From: Actinosynnema pretiosum
GTDB lineage: Bacteria; Actinomycetota; Actinomycetes; Mycobacteriales; Pseudonocardiaceae
Assembly (NCBI RefSeq): GCF_024171695.1
Contig: NZ_JAMTCF010000008.1
Span: 1-64,000 of the forward strand
Direction: 5' to 3'
DNA: 64,000 nucleotides
Shown: positions 16,114 through 25,512 of the stretch, in pieces
Numbering within the stretch: the stretch's first letter is position 1
Layout: each line of letters opens with the position of its first letter
Made by a program: the position numbers and the translations under genes
Notes under the pieces: generated by a model
What the model was told of the DNA's origin: nothing
Seen by the model: the letters and a program-made list of their open reading frames with translations, nothing else
Databases searched by the model: none

Positions 16114-16830
16114 TCAGCGGATCACGCCCGCCCGCATGGCGAGCGCGACCATCTGAGCGCGATCCCCGGTGCCCAGCTTGCGCCCGATCCGCGACAGGTG
16201 AGACTTCACCGTGAGCGCGGACAGGCTCAGAGCCTCGCCGATCTCCTTGTTGCTCTGGCCATCGGCGACCAGCTGGAGGACCTCGACCTCACGCGCGGAG
16301 AGCTCCCGCGGCGTGTTGTCGGTGCCCGGCACGCGAGTTCCCGCAGCCAGCACGGGAGCCACGCTCGGGTCCGCGTAGACGCCGCCGTCGAGGACCCTGC
16401 GCACCCCGTCGGTGACCACCATCGGAGAGGCGGACTTCAGGAGGTACGCCTGGGCGCCCGCCTGGAAGGCCGACCTGACCGCGTAGGGGTCGTCGGAGGA
16501 CGCGAGGACCACGATGCGGGGCCAGCCCTGGGCACGGAGTTCCGTGACCAGGTCGATGCCGGTGCCGTCCGGCAGACCCAGATCGAGGATCGCGAGATCG
16601 CACGGTCCGGTTGCGAGAGCCCGCGCCCGAGCTTCCGCGACCGAAGCCGCCTCATGCACAGTCCCGGCTCCCATCTGGGTGAGCCGGGCGCTTATCGCCT
16701 CCCTCAGCAGCGGGTGGTCGTCGACCACCAACACCGAAAAAAGCTCCTCCCGCGGGTGCGGGACCATGTTTGCCGGCAACGAGCCGGCTGGCGTGGTACG
16801 AACGGCCTGACCTAAGCCGACGGCAGCCAC
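16114..16830 (-). CDS. NarL/LuxR-type response regulator (orphan)
   Basis: 238 residues. Receiver domain at about residues 30-150: LVVDDHPLL with the acidic pair, phosphoacceptor Asp in CDLAILDLGLPDGTG, and KSA with the conserved Lys. A LuxR-type HTH (about residues 175-235: LSAREVEVLQLVADGQSNKEIGEALSLS) follows, then VKSHLSRIGRKLGTGDR. No histidine kinase gene is adjacent, so it is an orphan. GTG at 16830 has GGGAGG seven bases upstream; a longer frame starts within an odd segment. The kinase partner and targets cannot be stated. Confidence 0.9.
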   Translation of the reverse strand: MAAVGLGQAVRTTPAGSLPANMVPHPREELFSVLVVDDHPLLREAISARLTQMGAGTVHEAASVAEARARALATGPCDLAILDLGLPDGTGIDLVTELRAQGWPRIVVLASSDDPYAVRSAFQAGAQAYLLKSASPMVVTDGVRRVLDGGVYADPSVAPVLAAGTRVPGTDNTPRELSAREVEVLQLVADGQSNKEIGEALSLSALTVKSHLSRIGRKLGTGDRAQMVALAMRAGVIR

Positions 16831-16988
16831 GTCACTACCTCCCTGGAGTCGGTCGTGCCCCCCGACCGGCACCGGGACTTTCGTCCAATCAGCCGCGCCA
16901 CTGATCGACCGAAAGTGGTGTCGTCTGGGGCAGCGTAGCCGCCCAAGCGGGTCTACGGGACGATCAATCGGGTATCTATCCCCGATGA

Positions 16989-17031
16989 GTTGTCACCGAC
17001 GGCCTCCGTTGTCACACGATTGGATGACAAC
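16989..17031. promoter_or_regulatory. GTTGTCAC repeats upstream of the dipeptidase gene
   Basis: GTTGTCAC occurs at 16989-16996 and 17008-17015, 19 bp apart. The second copy begins an inverted repeat, GTTGTCA (17008-17014) and TGACAAC (17025-17031), with a ten-base gap. It lies 55-97 bases before the dipeptidase GTG. A regulator binding as a dimer is plausible; which one is unknown. Confidence 0.4.
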
Positions 17032-17085
17032 CGGCTGGGCCCCGTAACGCGAACCGGACTCATGACGACAGACAGGAGTTGACCA

Positions 17086-18252
17086 GTGGCCGCCCTCCCC
17101 GCGCGTCTGCGCGCCGAAGAACTGCTGGCACGGGTGCCTCTGGTCGACGGGCACAACGACCTCCCCTGGGCACTGCGCGACTTCGGTGCCGAAGGGCAAA
17201 TCGGTGAAAAGTCAACGGGCGCCGATCCGTGTGCCGCAGCCGACACCGTCGACCTGACGGCCCACCAGCCCAGTCTCCAGACCGACCTGGGGAGGCTGCG
17301 CGAGGGCCGGTTGGGGATGCAGTTCTGGTCCGTGTGGGTCCCGTGCTCGCTGCCGGGTGACGCCGCCGTGGTCACGACCGTGGAGCAGGTCGACCTCGTC
17401 CACCGGTTGGCGCGGCGCTACCCCGACCACCTGGCGATCGCCACCAGCGCGGACGAGGCCGAGGCGGCGTTCGCCTCCGGGCGCGTGGCCTCGCTGATCG
17501 GGGCCGAGGGCGGGCACAGCATCAACTCCTCGCTCGCCGTCCTGCGGGGGCTGCGCAGGCTGGGCGTCCGGTACCTGACGCTGACCCACAACGAGAACAC
17601 CCCGTGGGCGGATTCGGCCACGGACGCACCGGTTAGCAATGGATTGACCTCGTTCGGGCGCGAGGTCGTGCGCGAGATGAACCGGATCGGCATGATCGTC
17701 GACCTCTCGCACGTCGCCGAGACGACGATGAACGACGCGCTCGACGTCTCGACCAGGCCCGTCATGTTCAGCCACTCGTCCTGCCGGGCCGTGGCCGACC
17801 ACCCGAGGAACGTCCCGGACGCCGTCCTGGAGCGCCTGGCCGACAACGGGGGTGTGTGCATGGTCACATTCGTCCCGGCGTTCGTGTCGCCCGCCTACGC
17901 GGCCTGGGACGCCCGGCTGCGGGAGGCCATGGCGCAGGCAGGGCAGCGGCACAACGACCTGGACGCCAGGAACCGGTTCGCCGCGACGTGGACCGAGGGC
18001 GGGCCGACCCCGGAGGTCGGGATCGAGGACGTCGTCGCGCACGTCGAGCACGCCCGCGAGGTCGCCGGGATCGACCACATCGGGATCGGCGGCGACTACG
18101 ACGGGGTCGCGTTCCTGCCGAACGGGCTGGAGGACGTGTCGGGGTACCCGAACCTGTTCGCGGCGCTGCTGGAGCGCGGGTGGAGCGAAGAGGACTGCAC
18201 GAAGCTCGCGGGCGCGAACGCGCTGCGGGTGCTGCGCGCGAACGACGACTAG
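17086..18252 (+). CDS. membrane dipeptidase-type M19 peptidase
   Basis: 388 residues. Metal-site motifs of family M19 are clear: LVDGHNDLPW (HxD), LIGAEGGHSI (bridging Glu), VDLSHVAETT, MFSHSSCRAVADHPRN, and GIDHIGIGGDYDG near the C-terminus. No signal peptide is visible, so the protein is probably cytoplasmic despite the family name. It should hydrolyse dipeptides, possibly including D-residues. GTG at 17086 has AGGAG seven bases upstream. The stop region is duplicated (see the 16-bp repeat). Confidence 0.92.
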   Translation: MAALPARLRAEELLARVPLVDGHNDLPWALRDFGAEGQIGEKSTGADPCAAADTVDLTAHQPSLQTDLGRLREGRLGMQFWSVWVPCSLPGDAAVVTTVEQVDLVHRLARRYPDHLAIATSADEAEAAFASGRVASLIGAEGGHSINSSLAVLRGLRRLGVRYLTLTHNENTPWADSATDAPVSNGLTSFGREVVREMNRIGMIVDLSHVAETTMNDALDVSTRPVMFSHSSCRAVADHPRNVPDAVLERLADNGGVCMVTFVPAFVSPAYAAWDARLREAMAQAGQRHNDLDARNRFAATWTEGGPTPEVGIEDVVAHVEHAREVAGIDHIGIGGDYDGVAFLPNGLEDVSGYPNLFAALLERGWSEEDCTKLAGANALRVLRANDD

Positions 18253-18269
18253 GGCGAACGACGACTAGG
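18238..18269. repeat. 16-bp tandem duplication over a stop codon
   Basis: GCGAACGACGACTAGG stands at 18238-18253 and again at 18254-18269. The first copy encodes the last residues and the TAG stop of the dipeptidase; the second copy is a non-coding replica with the same stop. Looks like a recent slippage event. Confidence 0.9.
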
Positions 18270-18278
18270 GCGAGTTGA

Positions 18279-18303
18279 CCGGGGAGTCCCAGGGGCTCCC
18301 CGG
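18279..18303. terminator. bidirectional hairpin between convergent genes
   Basis: CCGGGGAG (18279-18286) and CTCCCCGG (18296-18303) pair over eight bp with a nine-base loop. It lies between the convergent dipeptidase and DUF3000 genes and could serve both. Confidence 0.55.
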
Positions 18304-18311
18304 CCGTCTGC

Positions 18312-18860
18312 TCAGCGCAGGCTGGTCACCCCGACCGGGGGCAGGCCGACGGCCGTGGCCATCAGGTCGTAGAAGGCGCTGCCGTGCGCGGTCAGCTCGG
18401 CGTCCACCGCCGTCCAGGACGCCCGCAGCTCCAGGTCGTCGGTGCGCCCCTGGTCGGCCAGCTCGCCGAACCGGACCGACGACGTCTGCGTCACCGTCCC
18501 GCCCAGCGCGGTGAACTCCGCCCCGGCCTGCTCCAGCGAGTCGGTCAGCCACGACCACCCGACCTCGGGCAGCAGCGGGTCCGATGCCAGCTCCGGGTCC
18601 AGCTCCACGCGCACGTACGCGACCACCCGGAAGAAGCCCGACCACGCCTCGACGCCCTCGGGGTCGTGCAGCAGCACCAACCGCCCCGTGGACAGCTCGT
18701 CCTCGGGGCCGGTCACCTCGGCGGTCAGCGCGAACGCCCACGGGGCCAACCGCTGCGGCGCCCGCACCTCGGCCAGTTCGACCTCGGGCCGGGTCCGCAC
18801 CGATCTCAGGGTCCGCACCGCGCGCCGGAACAGCTCGGGCTCCCCAGCGTCTCCCGTCAC
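18312..18860 (-). CDS. DUF3000 family protein
   Basis: 182 residues. The actinobacterial DUF3000 pattern is recognisable: LFRRAVRTLRSV, LAPWAFALTAEV, then GRLVLLHDPEGVEAWSGFFRVV and EVGWSWLTDSLE, ending LELRASWTAVD. The family is conserved beside hemE in many actinomycetes but has no assigned role. Here hemE is divergent, 171 bases away. GTG 18860 is preceded by TACAGT seven bases upstream, so translation from a leaderless transcript is likely. Confidence 0.85.
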   Translation of the reverse strand: MTGDAGEPELFRRAVRTLRSVRTRPEVELAEVRAPQRLAPWAFALTAEVTGPEDELSTGRLVLLHDPEGVEAWSGFFRVVAYVRVELDPELASDPLLPEVGWSWLTDSLEQAGAEFTALGGTVTQTSSVRFGELADQGRTDDLELRASWTAVDAELTAHGSAFYDLMATAVGLPPVGVTSLR

Positions 18861-18867
18861 GAGCCCG

Positions 18868-18873
18868 ACTGTA
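18868..18873 (-). promoter_or_regulatory. -10 hexamer of the DUF3000 gene
   Basis: Read on the minus strand this is TACAGT, seven bases before the GTG, with no ribosome site. Fits a leaderless transcript. Confidence 0.4.
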
Positions 18874-19031
18874 TGCCTGTCGGACCCGCCTCGCGGGGCA
18901 GGCGCGCCGGGTGTCCCGCAGGCTCTCCGAAGATCCACAAGTCGGGTCCGCCCGCTCGCGACGCAGCGTGATGGACGACCCACCCACCACTCCGCACCGC
19001 GTTCTCGACGCGTGGGACGATGGGCGGCGAG

Positions 19032-20072
19032 ATGACCGAGATGACCGAACCCCCGCTGCTGGTCGCCGCGCGTGGCGGCACCCCGTCCCGGACCCCCGTG
19101 TGGTTCATGCGCCAGGCGGGCCGCTCGCTGCCCGAGTACCGGGCGCTGCGCGCGGGCACGGCCATGCTGGACGCCTGCTTCGACCCGGAGATGGTCCGGG
19201 AGATCACGATGCAGCCGGTCCGCAGGCACGACGTGGACGGCGCGATCCTCTTCTCCGACATCGTCGTGCCCCTCAAGGCCGCCGGTGTCGACCTGGACAT
19301 CGTCGCGGGCACCGGGCCGGTCGTGGCCCACCCGGTGCGCACGCGCGACGACGTCGCGGCCCTGCCGGTGCTGGAGGCCGAGCACGTGCGGCCCGTCGCC
19401 GACGCCATCGGGCTGCTGCTCAAGGACCTCGGGGACGTCCCGCTGATCGGCTTCGCGGGCGCCCCGTTCACCCTCGCCTCCTACCTCGTCGAGGGCGGGC
19501 CGAGCCGCAACCACGAGCGCACCAAGGCGCTCATGCACTCGGACCCCGACCTGTGGCACGCGCTGCTGGCCAAGATCGCGGACATCACCGCCGAGTTCCT
19601 GCGCGTGCAGGTCGAGGCGGGCGTCAAGGCCGTGCAGCTGTTCGACTCCTGGGCGGGCGCGCTGTCCGAGCGCGACTACCGCAGCTTCGTGCTCCCGCAC
19701 TCCGAGCGGGTGCTGCGGAGCATCACCGGCGTGCCGCGCATCCACTTCGGCGTCGGCACCACCGAGCTGCTGCCCGCGATGCGCGAGGCGGGCGCGGACG
19801 TCGTCGGCGTCGACTGGCGCACCCCGCTGGACGTCGCGGTGCGCCGCATGGTCCAGGCCGCGCCCGACCTGCCGCCGCCCGTCGTGCAGGGCAACCTCGA
19901 CCCGGCGCTGCTGTTCGCCGGGCTCCCCGCGCTGGAGCGCGAGGTCGACCGGATCGTGGAGGAGGGCAAGGTGGCCTCCGGGCACATCTTCAACCTGGGC
20001 CACGGCGTCCTGCCGGACACCGACCCGGACGTGATCACCAAGGCCGTCGAGCTGGTGCACCGGTCGCGATGA
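19032..20072 (+). CDS. hemE: uroporphyrinogen decarboxylase
   Basis: 346 residues. UroD signatures are present: [17 protein letters not shown] at the N-terminus, [14 protein letters not shown], and [18 protein letters not shown] catalytic Asp lies in the SDIV segment, and the C-terminal [10 protein letters not shown] is typical. It removes four carboxyl groups from uroporphyrinogen III to give coproporphyrinogen III. It overlaps hemY by four bases (ATGA). An ATG at 19020 is a possible earlier start; I chose 19032 by the family's usual N-terminus. Confidence 0.95.
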   Translation: MTEMTEPPLLVAARGGTPSRTPVWFMRQAGRSLPEYRALRAGTAMLDACFDPEMVREITMQPVRRHDVDGAILFSDIVVPLKAAGVDLDIVAGTGPVVAHPVRTRDDVAALPVLEAEHVRPVADAIGLLLKDLGDVPLIGFAGAPFTLASYLVEGGPSRNHERTKALMHSDPDLWHALLAKIADITAEFLRVQVEAGVKAVQLFDSWAGALSERDYRSFVLPHSERVLRSITGVPRIHFGVGTTELLPAMREAGADVVGVDWRTPLDVAVRRMVQAAPDLPPPVVQGNLDPALLFAGLPALEREVDRIVEEGKVASGHIFNLGHGVLPDTDPDVITKAVELVHRSR

Positions 20073-21490
20073 GCACCACGCGGGTAGCGGTCGTCGGCGG
20101 CGGGATCTCCGGTCTGGTCGCGGCCTACCGGCTGCGCGCCCTGCTGGGTCCCGGCGCCACCATCACCCTGGTCGAGCAGGCGGGTCTGCTCGGCGGCAAG
20201 CTCCGCACCGTCGAGCTGGCCGGGAAGCTGTACGACGTGGGCGCCGAGGCGTTCCTGCACCGCCGAGCCGAGGCCGCCGACCTGGTGGCCGAGCTGGGCC
20301 TGGCCGACGAGCTGGTGCACCCCACCGGCGCGCCGTCCACGATCCTCGCGGGCGGGCAGGTCCGGCCGGTGCCGCCGCGCACCCTGATGGGCGTGCCCGC
20401 CTCCGCCGAGGCGGTGCGGGACGTCCTGTCCGAGGAAGCGCTTTCCAGGGTGCTCGCCGAGCCGGGGCTGCCGCCGATCGCACTGGGCGGCGAGGACGTC
20501 CTGGTCGGCGAGCTGCTGCGCGAGCGGTTCGGGCCCGAGGTCGCCGACCGGCTGGTCGGGCCGCTGCTGGGCGGGGTGTACGCGGGTCGCGCGGACGCGC
20601 TGAGCCTGCGCGCCACCATGCCGCAGCTCGCCGAGGCGCTCGACGCGGGCGAGGGCTCGCTCCTGGCCGCCGCCGCGCGCGCCATGCCCGTGCCCGCGAC
20701 ACCGGTTCCCGGTCCGCGCCCGCCGATCTTCGGCGCGCTGCGCGGCGGCATGGCCGCACTGGTCGACGCGCTCGCCGAGGCCGCCAAGGCCGACGTGCGG
20801 CTCGGGCTCCCGGTGCGCGGGCTGGCGAAGACCGCTGAGGGCTGGCGGCTCGAGATCGGCACCGCCACCGCGCCCGAGCACCTGGACGTCGACGGCGTGG
20901 TGCTCGCCGTGCCCGCGCCGTCCGCGCGCAAGCTCCTCGCCGACGCGGCGCCCGCCGCCGCCGAGGGATTCGGGCGGATCGAGGTCGCGTCCATGGCCGT
21001 GGTGGCGCTCGCGCTGCCCGCCGGGACCGAGCTGCCCGAGCGCTCCGGCGTGCTGCTGGCCGAGGGCGAGCGGCACGCGAGCGGCACCCCGTACACCGCC
21101 AAGGCCTTCACCTTCTCCAGCCGCAAGTGGGCGCACCTCGGGACCGACCCGCTGCTGGTGCGCGGCTCCGTCGGCAGGCACGGCGACGTGGAGTCGTTGC
21201 AGCGCCCCGACGACGAGCTGGTCGCGGCGGTGCGCGCGGACCTCGCCGAGCTGACCGGCGTCACCGCCGAGCCCGTCGACGCGTCCGTGACCCGGTGGGG
21301 CGGCGGGCTGCCGCAGTACGGGCTCGGGCACCTCGACCTGGTGGCGGGCGTCGAGCGCGCCGTGGAGGGCGTGCCGGGGCTGGCCGTCGCGGGTGCCGCG
21401 CTGCACGGCGTCGGCATCCCCGCCTGCATCACGACCGGGGACGAGGCCGCGCAGCGTGTCGCGGCGCACGTCCTCGGCCGGGTGAGTTGA
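20069..21490 (+). CDS. hemY: coproporphyrinogen III/protoporphyrinogen oxidase, HemY type
   Basis: 473 residues. The FAD-binding [17 protein letters not shown] motif opens the protein. [22 protein letters not shown] and [27 protein letters not shown] are typical of HemY/PPOX flavoenzymes, as is the final segment [18 protein letters not shown]. In Actinobacteria this enzyme (often called HemY or CgoX) oxidises coproporphyrinogen to coproporphyrin, using oxygen. It is coupled to hemE and followed after 26 bases by hemQ, the order of the coproporphyrin-dependent heme pathway. Confidence 0.95.
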   Translation: MSTTRVAVVGGGISGLVAAYRLRALLGPGATITLVEQAGLLGGKLRTVELAGKLYDVGAEAFLHRRAEAADLVAELGLADELVHPTGAPSTILAGGQVRPVPPRTLMGVPASAEAVRDVLSEEALSRVLAEPGLPPIALGGEDVLVGELLRERFGPEVADRLVGPLLGGVYAGRADALSLRATMPQLAEALDAGEGSLLAAAARAMPVPATPVPGPRPPIFGALRGGMAALVDALAEAAKADVRLGLPVRGLAKTAEGWRLEIGTATAPEHLDVDGVVLAVPAPSARKLLADAAPAAAEGFGRIEVASMAVVALALPAGTELPERSGVLLAEGERHASGTPYTAKAFTFSSRKWAHLGTDPLLVRGSVGRHGDVESLQRPDDELVAAVRADLAELTGVTAEPVDASVTRWGGGLPQYGLGHLDLVAGVERAVEGVPGLAVAGAALHGVGIPACITTGDEAAQRVAAHVLGRVS

Positions 21491-21516
21491 GTGCACGGCA
21501 AGAGGAAGATGGGGCC

Positions 21517-22215
21517 ATGTCCGACGACCTGAACTACAACGAGCTGAACAACACCATCCGCTACACCGCCTGGTCGGTCTTCAAGGGCCCGCAGCCGGGT
21601 TCGCTCGGCGAGAACCGCGCCGACGCGGCCACCGAGGCCCAGGAGTACATCGACGGCCTCGCCGCCAAGGGCGTCACCGTGCGCGGCGTGTACGACCTGG
21701 CCGGTCTGCGCGCCGACGCGGACTACATGATCTGGTGGCACGCCGAGGAGATCGAGCAGGTCCAGGCCGCCTACACCGGGTTCCGCCGCACGAAGGTGGG
21801 CGCGCTGTCCACCCCCGTGTGGAGCCAGGTCGGCCTGCACCGCCCCGCGGAGTTCAACCGCAGCCACGTCCCCGCGTTCCTGGCGGGCGAGGAAGCGCGG
21901 AAGTTCATCTGCGTCTACCCGTTCGTCCGGTCCTACGAGTGGTACATCCTCCCGGAGGAGGAGCGCCGCACCATGCTGCGCGACCACGGCCTCGCGGCCA
22001 GGGACTTCGCGGACGTGCGGGCGAACACGGTGGCCTCGTTCGCCCTGGGCGACTACGAGTGGCTGCTGGCGTTCGAGGCCGACGAGCTGCACCGCATCGT
22101 CGACCTGATGCGCGCCCTGCGCGCGACCGAGGCCCGCAGGCACGTGCGCGAGGAGCTGCCGTTCTACACCGGCACCATGATCGCGCCCGCCGAGCTGGTG
22201 CTGAACCTGCCGTGA
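21517..22215 (+). CDS. hemQ: coproheme decarboxylase (HemQ)
   Basis: 232 residues, chlorite dismutase fold. Typical actinobacterial HemQ sequence is present: [12 protein letters not shown] at the start, [16 protein letters not shown], then [18 protein letters not shown], and [15 protein letters not shown] near the end, probably with the heme ligand His. It decarboxylates iron coproporphyrin to heme b using peroxide. ATG 21517 has AGAGGAAG upstream. The ferrochelatase gene of the pathway is not in the window. A strong hairpin ends the operon. Confidence 0.95.
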   Translation: MSDDLNYNELNNTIRYTAWSVFKGPQPGSLGENRADAATEAQEYIDGLAAKGVTVRGVYDLAGLRADADYMIWWHAEEIEQVQAAYTGFRRTKVGALSTPVWSQVGLHRPAEFNRSHVPAFLAGEEARKFICVYPFVRSYEWYILPEEERRTMLRDHGLAARDFADVRANTVASFALGDYEWLLAFEADELHRIVDLMRALRATEARRHVREELPFYTGTMIAPAELVLNLP

Positions 22216-22219
22216 GGCA

Positions 22220-22263
22220 GTGGCCACGCGGGGGAGCACTGCGCCTGCTTCCCCGCGGGCCAC
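22220..22263. terminator. bidirectional terminator after hemQ and subtilase A
   Basis: Arms around GTGGCC..CGCGGGG..GAGC (22220-22237) and GCTT..CCCCGCG..GGCCAC (22247-22263) pair over about 17 bp with two small mismatches and a nine-base loop. It lies between convergent hemQ and subtilase A. Confidence 0.7.
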
Positions 22264-22270
22264 ACGTGCC

Positions 22271-25200
22271 TCACCCCTTGATCTTGTAGGCCCGGACGAC
22301 GGTCTGGGTGAAGGTGTTGCCCGCGTCGTCGGAACCGGTGACGCGCAGGGACGCGAACCGCTTGCCGCGCGGGTGCTCCAGCAGGAGCGCGGACCCGGAC
22401 GCGCGGGCCGGCGACCAGGTCGCGCCGTCGTCGTAGGAGACCTCGCCGGTGAACGCGCGTGGTCCGGACGCGCCACCGTGGCGCTGGAACTCCAGCGGGA
22501 CGCGGAAGAGCCCCGGCCTGGCCGCTCCGGTCGGGTCCAGGGAGGGCTTGGGGCGCACCAGGGTCAGCGGCAGCTCACCCCGCGCGCCGGTGGAGCGGAA
22601 CGTCCAGGAGCCCGACGTGCGCGTGGAGAAGTCCGACCCCTCGGGAGCGCGCACCGCCTCCGCGTCGACCCGGTAGTCCGCCGCCCCCGGAGGCACGGCG
22701 AACCCGACCCGGCCCGGCTCGTCGCTCTCGCCGACCAGCTCCCCGTTGCGGCGCAACGAGGTCCGCGCCGACTCGGTGGCCTCGTAGTAGCCGGTGTGGC
22801 CGCCGCCGTCGCCGAACAGCGCCACCTCGAACCGCAGCCGGTCGCCGTCCAGGACCAGCGGGGACGTCCCCGGACGCGCGGAGGGGGCGAACACCGGGGT
22901 GTTCACCGCGCGCCGGTAGGTCCGGCCCGCCAGGTACGTCTCGGGACCGCTCGACCGGGCGGCGTAGAAGTCACCGGGGCCATCCTGGGTGAACGCCCAC
23001 GTCCACGGCGCCCCGGTGGTGACCAGCTCCACCAGCGAGCCCGGCGCGGGGACGTCCAGCGCCCCGAGGTGATCCGCGTGGCCGTCCGGGGCGGGCACAC
23101 CGCCCCGCAGCGACGCCCTAGCGCCGGCGGGGACGGGGCCGATCGCGGTGCGGATCGTCGCCAGCTCGCTCCGCGCGGGCGCGCGGGTGAAGCCGGTCGG
23201 GTAACCACCCGCGAGAAGCCAGCCGAAGCGGTAGCCCGCCGAGGCGCCCTGGAACCGGGCGTTGATCCACGTGATCTGCTCGTCAAGCGGACCGTCGGGT
23301 TCGAGGCGGCCGATCCGCAGGCCCTCGGGGAAACCGGCGGGGTAGAACGTCCCGGTCACGCTCGGCCTGCCCTCGTGGAACCCCTCCGAGGTGATGCTCG
23401 CGGGTCCGGGACGGGTGCCCGCCTCCGGCGGGGTGATCACCAGCGGCGCGGCCTCGCGGGCGTCCAGGACGAGCGTGGTGTCGCCGTCGAGCTCCAGCAG
23501 CGGGGTGGAGAACACGGCCGAGCCGCCCTCGTGCCGGACCAAGGAGGAGAGGGCGTAGGCGCCGGGCGGCAGGGAGATCGTGCCCTCGCCGCCGCCGAGG
23601 CGGTCCTCGCGGTAGCCGTCGATCCGGGACACGAACGTCCAGCTGCCCGCGCTCGGCCCGCCGTCCGGGCCGAGGTGCCGGATGGTCAGGTCGTGCCGCT
23701 CCTCGGCGCGGTCGACGGACACCGGGGTGCGCACGGCGGTCGGCCCGCCCGATGCCACCACGGTGCCGCTGTGCACGCCGATCCCGGTGTCGGCCCTGGT
23801 GGTCGCGGTGATCCTGGTGGTGGCGGTCCCGCCCGCCGGAACGGTCAGGGCGGCGGGGGAGGCGGTGAAGACGCCCGTGACCGGCGTGCCGTCCGGCGCG
23901 TGCTGCTCCACGGTCAGGTCCAGGGTGATCGGGGACGCGGAGTCGTTGCGGTACACCAGGTCCTTCGTGACCGGCTCGTCGTCCTCGTGCGGCCACCGCT
24001 GCACGCCCAGCGCGAGCGTGGCCGGTTCGGCGGTGACGGTCTGCGCCAGCGCGCGCGGCACGTCGACCCGACCGGCGCCCTGCTCCAGGGGGTACAGCGC
24101 CGGGTTCGGCCGAGCCGAGGCCATCAGGGCGGCCTTGATCCGCTGCCCCGACCAGTCCGGGTGCCGCTGCTTGAGCAGGGCCGCCGCGCCGACGACGTGC
24201 GGGGTCGCCATGGAGGTGCCGGACTTCGCGACGCGTCCGGTGGACCCGGCCCGCGCGGCCACGATGTCCACGCCGGGCGCGGTGAGGTCCGGCTTGACGC
24301 CGCCGTCACCGCGCCGAGGACCCCGGCTGGAGAAGCCCGCCAGGCTCTCGTCCCGCTCCACCGCGCCCACGGTGAGCGCCGCGTCGGCGGTGCCGGGCGT
24401 GTTGACCGAGCCGCCCACACCGGGCGTGCCGGGCGCGTGGCCGTTGTTGCCCGCCGCGACCACGAACAGCGCGCCGCTGCTCGCGGACAGCGAGTCGATC
24501 GTGTCCTCCAGGGGGCTCTCGCCCTGCTCGTCGACGAAGAAGGCCAGGCTGAGGTTGAGCACGTCGGCGCCCTGGTCGACGGCCCAGCGCATCCCGGCGA
24601 TGATCCAGGACTCCAGGCAGGTCTCCACGTCGCAGACCTTGGCGTCGAGCAGTTCCGCGTCCGGGGCCACGCCCCGGTAGCGCGCGTCGCCGCTCGCGAT
24701 GGTCGCGGCGACGTGCGTGCCGTGGCCGGTGTTGTCGGCGTTGTCGGGCTCCTCGCTGAAGTTGGCCTGCGCTACCTCCTTGCCGCGCAGGTCGGGGTGG
24801 TCGCCGTCGATCCCGGTGTCGAGCACCGCGACCGTCACGCCCGCGCCGGTCAGGCCCGCCTGCCACGCCTGCGGCGCGCCGATCTGGGCGGTGCTGCGGT
24901 CGAGCGCGGGCTTGAGGGCCGCGTCCAGCCACACCTTGCGCACGGTGGGGTCGACCAGCAGCTCCGGGAACGCCGCGCCGGACTCGGGGGCGCGGGCGGC
25001 GACGGCGTGCGCGTCGGGCAGCTCGCGGGTCGAGCTCAGCGAGGTGGCGCGCGGCCCGTCCGAGCCGTTCTTGGTGATGAGCAACGGGATTCCGCCGCCC
25101 GTGCGCGGTCGCGCGGCCAGCGCGGTCACGTCGAACAGGCGCGGGTCGAGCTTGCCCGACGCGAGCGCCGCCGCCGCGTCACCGGGCACCACGCGCACCC

Positions 25201-25438
25201 GGCCGCCGGACGTGCTGCTGTGGAAGGCGATCCGCTCCCGCCCCGCCCCTGGGGTGATGCCCGCCAACCGGCCGTCCACCAGGGCGACCCGGTCCCCGGT
25301 GAGCAGCACCACCTCGGTCGGCGCTGTCCCCTCCCCTTGCGCGGCAGCGGTTTCCGCCGTCGCCACCGGTCCCGCCGCGCCACCCGCCAGCAGCGCCGCG
25401 ACCGCCAGCGCGGCCGTGCCCCGTCTCCTGCCCGTCAC
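22271..25438 (-). CDS. secreted subtilase, copy A
   Basis: 1055 residues. Signal peptide (about 1-27, hydrophobic core ALAVAALLAGGAAG), a pro-segment to about residue 195, then an S8 domain with Asp207 (VAVLDTGID), His239 (TGHGTHVAA), oxyanion Asn331 and Ser409 (SGTSMATP). After about residue 460 follow some 590 residues rich in beta sandwich-like stretches, with no wall anchor seen. GTG 25438 has GGGGAG upstream. Its S8 region is the most divergent of the three paralogues here, while its C-terminal end (RAYKIKG) resembles copy B. Secreted protein breakdown is the likely role. Confidence 0.92.
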   Translation of the reverse strand: MTGRRRGTAALAVAALLAGGAAGPVATAETAAAQGEGTAPTEVVLLTGDRVALVDGRLAGITPGAGRERIAFHSSTSGGRVRVVPGDAAAALASGKLDPRLFDVTALAARPRTGGGIPLLITKNGSDGPRATSLSSTRELPDAHAVAARAPESGAAFPELLVDPTVRKVWLDAALKPALDRSTAQIGAPQAWQAGLTGAGVTVAVLDTGIDGDHPDLRGKEVAQANFSEEPDNADNTGHGTHVAATIASGDARYRGVAPDAELLDAKVCDVETCLESWIIAGMRWAVDQGADVLNLSLAFFVDEQGESPLEDTIDSLSASSGALFVVAAGNNGHAPGTPGVGGSVNTPGTADAALTVGAVERDESLAGFSSRGPRRGDGGVKPDLTAPGVDIVAARAGSTGRVAKSGTSMATPHVVGAAALLKQRHPDWSGQRIKAALMASARPNPALYPLEQGAGRVDVPRALAQTVTAEPATLALGVQRWPHEDDEPVTKDLVYRNDSASPITLDLTVEQHAPDGTPVTGVFTASPAALTVPAGGTATTRITATTRADTGIGVHSGTVVASGGPTAVRTPVSVDRAEERHDLTIRHLGPDGGPSAGSWTFVSRIDGYREDRLGGGEGTISLPPGAYALSSLVRHEGGSAVFSTPLLELDGDTTLVLDAREAAPLVITPPEAGTRPGPASITSEGFHEGRPSVTGTFYPAGFPEGLRIGRLEPDGPLDEQITWINARFQGASAGYRFGWLLAGGYPTGFTRAPARSELATIRTAIGPVPAGARASLRGGVPAPDGHADHLGALDVPAPGSLVELVTTGAPWTWAFTQDGPGDFYAARSSGPETYLAGRTYRRAVNTPVFAPSARPGTSPLVLDGDRLRFEVALFGDGGGHTGYYEATESARTSLRRNGELVGESDEPGRVGFAVPPGAADYRVDAEAVRAPEGSDFSTRTSGSWTFRSTGARGELPLTLVRPKPSLDPTGAARPGLFRVPLEFQRHGGASGPRAFTGEVSYDDGATWSPARASGSALLLEHPRGKRFASLRVTGSDDAGNTFTQTVVRAYKIKG

Positions 25439-25475
25439 GTCGATCAGCTCCCCGTCGTCGTCGTGCGAGGTCCGC

Positions 25476-25505
25476 GCGGGGGCGCCCACGCCGGGGCGCC
25501 CCCGC
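25476..25505 (-). terminator. hairpin between subtilases B and A
   Basis: GCGGGGGCGCCC (25476-25487) and GGGCGCCCCCGC (25494-25505) pair perfectly over 12 bp with a six-base loop. It lies just after the stop of copy B and before the start of copy A, so the two genes are probably separate transcription units. Confidence 0.8.
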
Positions 25506-25512
25506 GATCCGG

